Shown here: in pieces, positions 22,601-29,342 of the stretch
Layout: each line of letters begins with the position of its first letter
Numbering within the stretch: the first letter of the stretch is position 1
Assembly: GCF_000768695.1 (NCBI RefSeq)
Contig: NZ_AVPL01000009.1
Location: 1-64,000, forward strand
Origin: Knoellia aerolata DSM 18566
GTDB taxonomy: Bacteria > Actinomycetota > Actinomycetes > Actinomycetales > Dermatophilaceae
Direction of reading: 5' to 3'
DNA length: 64,000 nt
Notes under the pieces: generated by a model
What the model was told of the DNA's origin: nothing
What the model saw: the letters and a program-made list of their open reading frames with translations, nothing else
Databases searched by the model: none
Position numbers and translations under genes: made by a program

Positions 22601-23245
22601 ACGTGGCGGATGCACCCGCGGCTCACCGAGGCCGTGTCCCACCTGTCGTATGCCGGCCGGCTCACCTCCGAGGAGCACGTCACCGCCGTGCGCACCCTCC
22701 AGGGGGTGGAGCCCGGCGTCCACGAGGTGCTCGTCGAGCACCGCGACAACAAGAACTTCTCCCCCGAGGAGGCCGACGTCGTCGTCGAGCTCGTCACCGA
22801 CCTCCTCGGCCGCACGTGGACCGCCGGCGACGAGCCCGGCGCCGAGGCCGGGCGACCGCTGACCCAGCAGGACTTCTGCGTCATCACGCCCTACAACAGC
22901 CAGGTCGGCATGCTCAAGGTGCGCCTGCGGGCCGCCGGCTTCGACGAGGTGGCGGTCGGCACGGTCGACAAGTTCCAGGGCCAGGAGGCCCCGGTCGCGA
23001 TCCTCTCGATGGCGGCGTCCGCTCCGGGGGACGTGTCGCGCGGGATGGGCTTCCTCCTGAACCGCAACCGGGTCAACGTCGCGATCTCCCGGGGCAAGCA
23101 CGCGGCCTACGTCGTGCGGTCCGCAGTGCTCACCGACTTCTCCCCGCGCAGCCCGGACGAGCTCATCGCGCTGGGCGCCTTCCTGGGCCTGTGTGAGCAC
23201 GCCACGAGCACGACCTCACGCGGGCCATCGGCCCACGTCGGCTGA
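19697..23245 (+). CDS. TM0106-type RecB-like nuclease fused to DEDD exonuclease and SF1 helicase
   Basis: A 1182-aa three-enzyme fusion. Residues 1-230 form a RecB/Cas4-like nuclease: GYADFL, DTK (about 134-136), QIAAYAAQL, and Cys23 with C219-x2-C222-x2-C225, compatible with a [4Fe-4S] cluster. A helix-hairpin-helix-like segment follows. From about 318 there is an RNase H-like 3'-5' exonuclease (FFDFEGDPLW, later YNKDDCISTRLL). The C-terminal half is a UPF1-like SF1 helicase with GPPGTGKT (about 790), VVIDEAGQ (about 900), GDPAQLPQ and VGTVDKFQGQE. It probably processes DNA or RNA ends in repair; a defence role is possible but unproven. A TACGGT box 6 nt before the GTG suggests a leaderless message. 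Confidence 0.85.
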   Translation: MFFFPGEDRPVISPHDLRTASECEFALIRDLDRHLGRAVRADDESSPMMDRIIELGNAHENAERIRLGRLHPGRVRDLTRGPHSREGYEAAMQQTLEALGSDAVVLCQATFFDGDVLGYADFLERTDAGWLVSDTKLARSANVPALLQIAAYAAQLQDRGVPTAPWARLVLGNEDRRDFPLADIVPVYRSRLARLQRIIGEHLDDDGPGAWGDDRWIACGRCDVCEAEVAAHRDLTLVAGVRPSTRKHLLGAGITTIDDLAASTGSVDGIQESRLERLRAQARLQLTQLDDVDAPVAYEVFDEAPIRRLPVPTAGDLFFDFEGDPLWAERGSKDWGLEYLFGVVEVDSGADAFHAFWAHDREQEKQALVEFVAYVQERRRRWPGLHIYHYAPYETAALKQLASRHGVCEDDIDQFLRDEVFVDLYATVRGAIRVSQRSYSIKKLEPLYMEARTADLQKGDDSIVEYHRFMMARLEERFAAAQDILDGIAEYNKDDCISTRLLRDWLVSRVPDGGVGEVVEALAPRPLSDERAAALRLEADLRALVEGVKLDQRTPEDHAVALVAASVLFHAREDKPFWWEHYERIKHPVQNWMRSAGVAVVEGEPELLAPWHKPTPRSGMKRIYAVRVDPAGGTLLDVGGKVAALYSAPPSFPAPADHLPGNAHARSPGTVEIIEAEEEITDRGRVFQRLTILENAPAKAEIDDFPVAFVPGGTVGTKNIDEALHELAREVLQTHPTLPRRAGIDVLRRTPPRLRTGASLPAPGSGDARFIEAITAALTDMDDSYVAVQGPPGTGKTYVGARVIARLVRLGWKVGICSQGHAAVENILDAVVRAGVPGTQVAKAPKYANAPAWTALDRADDLAPFIAERAEAGLGVVVGGTAWDLTNTGRIQRGSLDLVVIDEAGQFSLGKTLAVSMAGRRLLLLGDPAQLPQVSQGTHAEPIDHSALGWLAGDDDLLPPELGYFLEATWRMHPRLTEAVSHLSYAGRLTSEEHVTAVRTLQGVEPGVHEVLVEHRDNKNFSPEEADVVVELVTDLLGRTWTAGDEPGAEAGRPLTQQDFCVITPYNSQVGMLKVRLRAAGFDEVAVGTVDKFQGQEAPVAILSMAASAPGDVSRGMGFLLNRNRVNVAISRGKHAAYVVRSAVLTDFSPRSPDELIALGAFLGLCEHATSTTSRGPSAHVG

Positions 23246-23528
23246 CGGGCCGGCACCACCTCGCCCGTCGCCGACCTGGGTTCTTCGACCCCTGACGCCT
23301 TCGCGCCCGATGCATGACGCGGGCTCCTCAACGCATTCGCCGCGCCCAGCCGCTCGCTCGGGACGCCGGCAGCACGACGGGCGGCTGCGTCGGCGGGAGT
23401 CCCGCGTCATGTGAGCCCGAGACCCGAGTCTTCATCACCGTGACGGGATGGAGTGCAACCGCATGCTGCAACCGCCACGACGCAACCCCGCTATGGAGCC
23501 CGAACGGGCACCCACGAAGGAGCACGTC

Positions 23529-24074
23529 ATGTTGAAGTCCAAGATCATCGGTACCGGTACGGCCGTCCTCCTGGCCGGCGCCCTGGGCCTGGTCCCCGGC
23601 GCGGCCTCGGCGAACGCCGCCCCCTCCACCGCCAAGGCCGTCGCGGCCGCCCAGCCCGCGGCCACCACCCTCCCCGTGACCGGCACCCTGCCGGACGGGA
23701 CGGCCTTCACCGGCGCGCTGAGCAACCTCACCACCTCCGTGGTCGGCGGCGTCGTGCAGCTCACCGGGACCATCACCGGTACCGGACTGCCGACCGGCGG
23801 GACGCAGTTCACGGCCCCGATCCAGGACCTCGTCGCCACGGCGGGGTGCAAGATCCTCACCCTGGACCTCGGGCCGCTGAACCTCGACCTGCTCGGCCTG
23901 GTCGTCGACCTGTCCCCGGTCTCGCTCGACATCACCGCGGTGCCGGGCCCGGGCAACCTGCTCGGCAACCTGCTCTGCGCCGTCGCCGGGCTCTTCGACG
24001 GCCCGGGCAACGCGCTCGGTGGCATCGCCGCGCTCCTGAACCGGATCCTCTCCGGTCTCGGCCTCGCTCTCTGA
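23529..24074 (+). CDS. Secreted protein of unknown function
   Basis: A 181-aa protein with a clear signal peptide (KSK, hydrophobic core, cleavage near ASANA). The mature part contains LPVTGTLPDGTAFTGALSNL followed by a related turn-rich segment TGTITGTGLPTG, and ends in a hydrophobic helical tail. A GAAGGAG site precedes the ATG. The next gene shares the Gly/Thr beta-strand pattern, suggesting a related pair. A strong hairpin terminator follows at 24090-24127. Function unknown. Confidence 0.75.
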   Translation: MLKSKIIGTGTAVLLAGALGLVPGAASANAAPSTAKAVAAAQPAATTLPVTGTLPDGTAFTGALSNLTTSVVGGVVQLTGTITGTGLPTGGTQFTAPIQDLVATAGCKILTLDLGPLNLDLLGLVVDLSPVSLDITAVPGPGNLLGNLLCAVAGLFDGPGNALGGIAALLNRILSGLGLAL

Positions 24075-24089
24075 GCGAACCCCGCCGTG

Positions 24090-24127
24090 CCAGCGGCGCC
24101 CCGCCCCCTTGACCGGGGCGCCGCTGG
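24090..24127. terminator. Hairpin terminator
   Basis: A perfect 14-bp stem (24090-24103 / 24114-24127) with a 10-nt loop, 15 nt after the stop of the secreted protein gene. Confidence 0.8.
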
Positions 24128-24173
24128 TGCTCCACCCCGCAGCTTCACCCACAGACCTCCCTGGAGGCACGAC

Positions 24174-24614
24174 ATGACGGTGATCGCCTTCCGACCCCGA
24201 CCCACGACCGGGAAGCCGCGGCCCACGGACGACGATGCGACGGCCATCACCGGCAGCTTCCGGTCGCCGCGCGGGCGGACGGGCACGATGTCCGGACACC
24301 TGCGCCTTCAGCGGCTCGTCGTCGTCCCTCGTGGCGCCTTCGTCACCGGCGTCTTCACCGGGGAGCTGCGTGAGTTCGACGGCACCCTCGTGGGCGTCGA
24401 CAGCCGGAGATGCACGGTCCCGGCCGACCTGCGGCGCAGCGACGACGGCCTCCAGGCCGTCATCCGGCCTCTGCACCTCGACCTCATGGGCATCGACGTC
24501 GACGTCGGTGCCTTCGCGGTCTCACCCGTCCTGCCGTTCCCCGCCTCCCCCCGCCGCACGGACCCACGCCGACGCCACATCGTCGGCGGACTGCGCAGCA
24601 TCCATCCCCGATGA
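24174..24614 (+). CDS. Hypothetical protein with beta-rich repeat-like core
   Basis: A 146-aa protein without a signal peptide. The core SGHLRLQRLVVVPRGAFVTG plus VFTGELREFDGTLVG resembles the beta-strand pattern of small actinobacterial proteins encoded beside secreted partners such as 23529-24074. A GGAGG site sits 6 nt before the ATG. The next small gene starts within its stop codon (ATGA). Confidence 0.65.
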   Translation: MTVIAFRPRPTTGKPRPTDDDATAITGSFRSPRGRTGTMSGHLRLQRLVVVPRGAFVTGVFTGELREFDGTLVGVDSRRCTVPADLRRSDDGLQAVIRPLHLDLMGIDVDVGAFAVSPVLPFPASPRRTDPRRRHIVGGLRSIHPR

Positions 24615-24874
24615 AGGCGGCCGCGCTGCTCACCCCCGTCCTCGTCCTCGGGCTGCTCCACCTGCTGCACCGCCTCGAGGTCTGGACCCGAAGCCCCGAC
24701 GGCATCCCCCTCCCACGACGGAGGGGGTCGGGCACGGCCGGGACGCCCACCTCGGCTCAGGTCGAGGACAACCCCGAGCGACCCCCGGCACCCGGTCGGC
24801 CGCCTCGTGAGCGGGTCCGGGCGGGGGCAGCAACCTGCGCGATGACCCCGGATATGCCGCCTCCCCGGGCGTAG
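24611..24874 (+). CDS. Small protein with one hydrophobic N-terminal segment
   Basis: An 87-aa frame whose ATG overlaps the preceding TGA, indicating coupling. It begins MKAAALLTPVLVLGLLHLLH, a likely membrane or signal segment, followed by a charged, proline-rich tail without recognisable motifs. Its 3' end reaches the -10 box of the sigma gene. It may be a real partner of the upstream pair or simply an open frame. Confidence 0.4.
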   Translation: MKAAALLTPVLVLGLLHLLHRLEVWTRSPDGIPLPRRRGSGTAGTPTSAQVEDNPERPPAPGRPPRERVRAGAATCAMTPDMPPPRA

Positions 24875-24884
24875 GGTCACGAAC
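24872..24884 (+). promoter_or_regulatory. -10 box of the sigma-RsbT operon, leaderless
   Basis: TAGGGT at 24872-24877 ends 7 nt before the GTG at 24885, placing the transcription start at or beside the start codon. No convincing -35 was found, so possible autoregulation by the encoded sigma factor is untested. Confidence 0.5.
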
Positions 24885-25967
24885 GTGACACCTGCGCCGG
24901 CCCGCGAGGAGCCGGAGGATGCGGACGGGGCGGCCCACGTCGCTGACCTCATGCCGATGCTCCGGCGCATCGTCGCGGCACGCGTGGGACAGCACCCGGC
25001 AGCCGAGGACATCGTCCAGGAGACGCTGCTGCGGGTCCTCACGGCTGAGGACCGGATCGAGCCGGGCATGCTCGAGCCGTATGCCATCACGACGGTGCGC
25101 AACGTCATCGCGACGATGTGGCGCAAGCAGGACCGCGACGCCCGCAACCAGCACCGCGTCCACGACCCGAGCGAGCCGGAGGACGCCGAGGAGCTGGTCG
25201 TGGCCTCCGAGGAGCAGTCCGCCATCAGCGTGGCGCTGAGCCGGCTCGCGGACCGCGAACGGCAGATCCTCCTCGCTCACGAGGTGAGCGGGAGGGCCAC
25301 GCAGTCCCTGGCCGACGAGACCGGCAGCACGGCCGGGGCCGTCGCCGCCCAGCTCAAGCGGACCCGGGCGCGGATGCGGGTCGAGTACGTCCTCGCGCTC
25401 GAAGGGGTCGAGCCGCCGACCGACCGGTGCCGACCCGTGCTCCTCGCCCTGTCCAGTGCGGACCGGCGTCGGCAGCGGGAGGTCGACGCACCCCGGCACC
25501 TGCTCGAGTGTGAGGTGTGTGCCCGGCTCAGCGAGCCGCTGATGGGCAGGGGCCCCGTGCGCACCGACGAGATCCACGTCCCCATCGGCGCGGACCCGGA
25601 CATCGTCGCAGCGCGCCAGGCGGCCCGGGAGCTCGCGTCGCGGGCCGGGTTCACCGGCACCGACCTCACCATGCTGGCCACCGCCGTGTCCGAGGTGGCC
25701 CGCAACATCGTCCGGTTCGCCTCCAGTGGCGAGGTCAGCATCGAGCTCCTCGACAGGCCCCGGGCCGGCATCCGCGTGGTGGCCAGGGACACGGGGCCCG
25801 GGATCGGCGACCTCGACCGCGCACTCGAGGACGGGTTCAGCACCTACAACGGTCTCGGCCTCGGCCTTCCCGGCTCCCGCCGGCTCATGGACGAGTTCGA
25901 CATCACCTCCGAGCCCGGTCAGGGCACGACCGTGAGCATGACCAAATGGATCGACAGGAAGGGATGA
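24885..25967 (+). CDS. ECF-type sigma factor fused to an RsbT switch-kinase domain
   Basis: A 360-aa fusion. Residues 22-92 resemble sigma region 2 (AAEDIVQETLLRVL, YAITTVRNVIATMWRK). Residues 112-170 resemble region 4 with a helix-turn-helix (LADRERQILLAHEVSGRATQ). An HxxxCxxC motif (H205, C209, C212), typical of zinc anti-sigma domains, follows. Residues 235-358 are a complete RsbT-like HATPase: N-box AVSEVARNIV, DTGPGIGD, EDGFSTYNGLGLGLPG, RRLMDEF. RsbT normally phosphorylates RsbS and RsbR and then activates RsbU. Here it is covalently joined to a sigma factor, and the rsbR, rsbS and RsbU_N genes follow with overlapping or near-overlapping junctions. Direct stressosome control of the sigma factor is inferred. 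Confidence 0.88.
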   Translation: MTPAPAREEPEDADGAAHVADLMPMLRRIVAARVGQHPAAEDIVQETLLRVLTAEDRIEPGMLEPYAITTVRNVIATMWRKQDRDARNQHRVHDPSEPEDAEELVVASEEQSAISVALSRLADRERQILLAHEVSGRATQSLADETGSTAGAVAAQLKRTRARMRVEYVLALEGVEPPTDRCRPVLLALSSADRRRQREVDAPRHLLECEVCARLSEPLMGRGPVRTDEIHVPIGADPDIVAARQAARELASRAGFTGTDLTMLATAVSEVARNIVRFASSGEVSIELLDRPRAGIRVVARDTGPGIGDLDRALEDGFSTYNGLGLGLPGSRRLMDEFDITSEPGQGTTVSMTKWIDRKG

Positions 25968-25969
25968 GC

Positions 25970-26866
25970 ATGGACGCTCACCACGACGAGGAGCTCCCCC
26001 CGCAGGACGACCAGTCGCCCTCCGGCGACATGCTGCTCCCGCAGCTGGTGGCCCACCTCCGCGAGCATCGCGCGACGCTTCGGGACGACTGGGCGCAGCG
26101 GATCCACGACGCGCACCTGCTCGAGGCGATGACCCCGCAGGAGATGGTCGCCGAGACGACCTCCGTCTACGACAACTACGTCGAGGTGCTCGAGACGGGA
26201 AGCGTCGAGGCGCTGCAGCACTATGCCCGTGACCTGTCCGAGCGCATCATCCCGCGAGGCGTGGAGACCCACGAGGTCGTCGGCATCGTCCTGCTCCTGC
26301 GCGACGTGCTGGCGCGGTCGCTCTTCGAGAAGTATCAGGGCGACGTGGGCCTGCTCAACCGCGTCCTTGACGCCTACGAGCCAGCAGCGAACCGCATCGC
26401 GAACACGGTCGCGGTGAGCTTCGTCGACGAGCGCGAGCGCGTCATCCGCCAGCAGCAGGACGCGATCCGGGAGCTGTCCACGCCGGTGCTCCCGGTGCGC
26501 GAACGCCTGCTCATCCTTCCGATCATCGGGGTCCTCGACAGCGAACGCGCCAAGCAGCTCACCGAGCAGCTTCTCGGAGGCATCCGCACCCACCGCGCCA
26601 AGGTCGTGGTCATCGACATCACCGGGGCACCCGAGGTCGACGAGGCCGTCGCCAACCACCTCGTCCAGACGGTGGACGCGTCCCGGCTCATGGGTGCCAG
26701 CGTCATCATCACCGGACTGTCCCCGACCATCGCGCAGACGCTCGTCACGATCGGCGTGGACCTCAGCAAGATGAACACCATCGGAGACCTCCAGGGTGGC
26801 CTCGAGGAGGCCGAGCGGCTGCTGGGCTACAAGGTGACTCGCAAGGGAGTGACGGACGGCTCGTGA
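25970..26866 (+). CDS. rsbR: RsbR-like stressosome protein
   Basis: A 298-aa RsbR homologue. The N-terminal sensory half (about 15-160) is an alpha-helical RsbRD/RsbR_N-like domain. The C-terminal STAS domain (about 175-290) starts LPIIGVLDSERAKQL. Both Thr residues phosphorylated by RsbT in Bacillus RsbRA have counterparts: Thr in VVIDITGAP and Thr in IAQTLVTIG. It would build the stressosome shell with RsbS and recruit the RsbT domain of the upstream fusion. The ATG at 25970 has AGGAAGG at good spacing; the in-frame ATG at 25964 overlaps the sigma stop and is an alternative. Confidence 0.92.
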   Translation: MDAHHDEELPPQDDQSPSGDMLLPQLVAHLREHRATLRDDWAQRIHDAHLLEAMTPQEMVAETTSVYDNYVEVLETGSVEALQHYARDLSERIIPRGVETHEVVGIVLLLRDVLARSLFEKYQGDVGLLNRVLDAYEPAANRIANTVAVSFVDERERVIRQQQDAIRELSTPVLPVRERLLILPIIGVLDSERAKQLTEQLLGGIRTHRAKVVVIDITGAPEVDEAVANHLVQTVDASRLMGASVIITGLSPTIAQTLVTIGVDLSKMNTIGDLQGGLEEAERLLGYKVTRKGVTDGS

Positions 26867-27249
26867 ACTCAGGACCGGCACTCGTCTCCATCCTGCGCCA
26901 GGGTGACACCCTCGTCGCGTCGGTCCACACTGCCCTGGACGACTCCGAGATGGTCCGGTTCCAGAACGACCTCGTCCGCCAGATCGGTGAGTACCGCGCT
27001 CGTGGCGTCATCATCGACGTCGCGGCACTCGACGTCATCGACAGCTTCGCGTCACGCACCCTGCAGACGATCGCCGACATCGCCCGCCTGCGCGGAGCCG
27101 TGACGGTCATCGTGGGCATCCAGCCCGAGGTGGCCTTCGCCATGGTGCGCCTCGGGATGGGGATGGGTGAGGTGGCGACGGCGCTGGACCTCGAGGAGGG
27201 GATGGCCCACCTCGCGGGGCTGCGCGGCTCCGGGGCGCGCCGTGAGTGA
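26863..27249 (+). CDS. rsbS: RsbS stressosome scaffold, STAS domain
   Basis: A 128-aa single STAS domain protein very similar in pattern to Bacillus RsbS. The phospho-acceptor Ser59 of RsbS corresponds to Ser61 here, in DVIDSFASRTL, followed by TVIVGIQPEVAFAMVRLG and ALDLEEGM. RsbS forms the stressosome core and traps RsbT; its phosphorylation releases the kinase. The GTG start overlaps the rsbR stop (GTGA). Confidence 0.93.
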   Translation: MNSGPALVSILRQGDTLVASVHTALDDSEMVRFQNDLVRQIGEYRARGVIIDVAALDVIDSFASRTLQTIADIARLRGAVTVIVGIQPEVAFAMVRLGMGMGEVATALDLEEGMAHLAGLRGSGARRE

Positions 27250-27574
27250 CGTCGCGGACCTCACGCGCGACTACCGCGCGGCCTTCCAGCGCTACCTCCC
27301 CGGGCGGAGCGAGGCTGCGCTGACCGTGGGGTACCAGCTGGGACGACGTGCCGTCGAGGAGGGCGTCAGCCTCCTCGACCTCGTCGGCGTGCACCACGTC
27401 GTGCTCGCCGAGATCCTCGCCGACCTTCGCGATGGTGACACGAGTGCCGTCACCGAGGCGGCGTCGGCGTTCCTCCTCGAGGTCCTGTCGACCTACGACA
27501 TGGCCCACCGGAGCCTGACCCGAGCCGCTGGCGCGGGCGACCCACCGGAGGACGGACTCAGCGCACGACCCTGA
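27242..27574 (+). CDS. Stand-alone RsbU N-terminal (RsbT-binding) domain
   Basis: A 110-aa protein matching the RsbU_N four-helix domain: LTRDYRAAFQRYLPGRSE, GYQLGRRAVEEGVSLLDLVG, HHVVLAEIL. In Bacillus this domain is the docking site for free RsbT and is followed by a PP2C phosphatase. Here the frame stops after the domain, with no phosphatase. It starts at a GTG eight bases inside rsbS, so it is the last gene of the coupled stressosome operon. It may be a binding partner, adaptor or decoy for the sigma-RsbT fusion. Its 3' end overlaps the convergent oxidoreductase by 17 nt. Confidence 0.82.
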   Translation: MSDVADLTRDYRAAFQRYLPGRSEAALTVGYQLGRRAVEEGVSLLDLVGVHHVVLAEILADLRDGDTSAVTEAASAFLLEVLSTYDMAHRSLTRAAGAGDPPEDGLSARP

Positions 27575-28235
27575 CGTTGAAGGCGGGGGTCCTCAGGGCC
27601 CCCATGAGACGCAGCCAGAGGGGGAGGAACATCTCGGTGCCGCGCGCCGTCGTGATGTCGCCCAGGTCGATGACATCGGTGTGGCCGAAGCTCTCGAGCA
27701 GGTCGACGACCACGGCCTTGGCCGCGGGGTCGTCGCCGGACACGAAGACCGACGAGTCCTGGCCGAGGCTCAACGGGTCGACCATGAGGTGGGCATTGAG
27801 GGTGTTGAGCGTCTTCACGACCTTCGCGTCGGGGAAGGCCCGCTGGATCTGTTCGCCGAGTGAGTCACTGTCCTTGACGAGCAGGGTGGGAGGGAATCCC
27901 GCCGTGAAGTCGAGTGGGTTCGAGATGTCGATGACCACCTTGCCGGCGAGGTGGCCGGCGCCGGCCCGGCTGAGGGCGTCGAGCGAGCCGGCGCCGTTCG
28001 TCGCGTTGACGATGACCTCCGCGCGACCAGCCGCCTCGGGCAGGGTCGTCAGCTCGACCGACGGGTGGGAGCCCAGCCAGGTGCTCAACGGCGGGTTGCC
28101 CATGCCGTCCGGCTCGCGACGAGCTCGGGTGGCCTCCGGGTCGCGGGTGCCGACGACGACGTCGTGGCCGAGGCAGGCGAGGCGGTCGGCGAGCGACTGG
28201 CCGACCATGCCGGTGCCGAGGACTGCGATCTTCAT
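27558..28235 (-). CDS. NADPH-dependent F420 reductase-like oxidoreductase
   Basis: A 225-aa Rossmann-fold protein with N-terminal VLGTGMVGQSLADRL, the arginine-containing GTRDP loop, and VIDISNPLDF and VKTLNTLNAHL segments typical of the F420_oxidored / YRR1-like family. It probably reduces a small cofactor or substrate with NADPH. It is divergent from a TetR gene, with two matching operators between, so it is likely that regulator's target. Confidence 0.85.
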   Translation of the reverse strand: MKIAVLGTGMVGQSLADRLACLGHDVVVGTRDPEATRARREPDGMGNPPLSTWLGSHPSVELTTLPEAAGRAEVIVNATNGAGSLDALSRAGAGHLAGKVVIDISNPLDFTAGFPPTLLVKDSDSLGEQIQRAFPDAKVVKTLNTLNAHLMVDPLSLGQDSSVFVSGDDPAAKAVVVDLLESFGHTDVIDLGDITTARGTEMFLPLWLRLMGALRTPAFNVRVVR

Positions 28236-28260
28236 GGGTGCTCCTTGTCGAGGCCGTCGA

Positions 28261-28312
28261 GGTAGACAGACCTGTCTACCTGAGGTCGCGACGGTAGCAG
28301 ACAGGTCTGTCT
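28261..28312. promoter_or_regulatory. Two TetR-type operators
   Basis: The palindrome core AGACAG-NN-CTGTCT occurs at 28264-28277 (within the 20-bp GGTAGACAGACCTGTCTACC at 28261-28280) and at 28299-28312, with centres 35 bp apart. The second lies just upstream of a TATGCT -10 box (28323-28328) for the TetR gene; the first is by the start of the divergent oxidoreductase. Confidence 0.85.
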
Positions 28313-28360
28313 ACCCGCAAGGTATGCTGGTGGACAGCCGTCCCCCACCGGAGGAACCCG

Positions 28361-28984
28361 ATGCCCCGACCACCCTCGACGCCGGAGGTCCAGCGCACCA
28401 GCGCCGCACGCGACCGCATCCTCGAGGCCGCCTTCGCCCTCTTCTACGCCCGCGGCATCCGCGCCGTCGGGGTGGACCTCATCATCGCCGAGTCCGGCGT
28501 GGCCAAGGCGACCTTCTACAAGCACTTCCCCGCCAAGGACGACCTCGTGGTGGCCTACCTCGACAAGGTCGACGGAGTGTGGACCGGGCAGCTCCGGGCT
28601 GCCGCAGAGGCGGCCGGCCCGGACCCGGCCGGACAGCTCGTCGGGCTCTTCGACGCCCTCGGGACCGCGTGCCGCCGCGAGGGGTACCGGGGGTGCGCGT
28701 TCATCAACGCGGCCGCGGAGTCGCAGCCGGGCACAGCGGTCCACGACCGCACCGTGGCCCACAAAGCGGCGGTCATGGCGTGGATGAGCGGCCTGGCGGA
28801 ACAGGCCGGAGCTCACGACCCGGGTTCCCTCGCCCGCTCGCTCGCCCTCCTCCTCGACGGCGGCCTGGCCAGCGGCGCGCTCGACGCGAGCCCCGACGCC
28901 CCGGAGGCCGCCAAGGACTCGGCCCGTATCCTCGTCGGATCCACGGTGAGACCTCGGGGTCGTCGCACGGCGCTACGCTCCTGA
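28361..28984 (+). CDS. TetR/AcrR family repressor
   Basis: A 207-aa regulator with the TetR helix-turn-helix ([40 protein letters not shown]) and a ligand-binding C-terminal domain of the TetR_C type ([12 protein letters not shown]). It has GGAGGA before the ATG. It probably represses itself and the divergent F420-reductase-like gene through the AGACAG operators; the inducer is unknown. Confidence 0.92.
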   Translation: MPRPPSTPEVQRTSAARDRILEAAFALFYARGIRAVGVDLIIAESGVAKATFYKHFPAKDDLVVAYLDKVDGVWTGQLRAAAEAAGPDPAGQLVGLFDALGTACRREGYRGCAFINAAAESQPGTAVHDRTVAHKAAVMAWMSGLAEQAGAHDPGSLARSLALLLDGGLASGALDASPDAPEAAKDSARILVGSTVRPRGRRTALRS

Positions 28985-28985
28985 G

Positions 28986-29342
28986 ATGAGCCGGATCTTC
29001 ACGACCAGCGTCGCGTCCGTCTACCCCCACTACGTCACCAAGGCGGAGCGCAAGGGCCGCACGAGGGCCGAGGTCGACGAGGTGATCACCTGGCTGACGG
29101 GCTACGACCAGAAGGCCCTCGACGCCCACCTGGCCCACGGGACGACCTTCGAGGACTTCTTCGCCCGGGCCGAGATCAACCCGAACGTCTCCCTCATCAC
29201 CGGCACCGTCTGCGGTGTCCGGGTCGAGGAGGTCGAGGACCCGTTGATGCAGCAGATCCGCTGGCTCGACAAGCTCGTCGACGAGCTCGCCAAGGGCAGG
29301 CCGATGTCCAAGGTCCTCAGGTCTGCGGTCCCGAGCGCGTGA
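28986..29342 (+). CDS. DUF2200 family protein
   Basis: A 118-aa small cytosolic protein matching DUF2200 over its whole length: [59 protein letters not shown]. The function is unknown. A TACGCT box ends 6 nt before the ATG, suggesting a leaderless message although the gene follows the TetR gene by 1 nt. Confidence 0.9.
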   Translation: MSRIFTTSVASVYPHYVTKAERKGRTRAEVDEVITWLTGYDQKALDAHLAHGTTFEDFFARAEINPNVSLITGTVCGVRVEEVEDPLMQQIRWLDKLVDELAKGRPMSKVLRSAVPSA

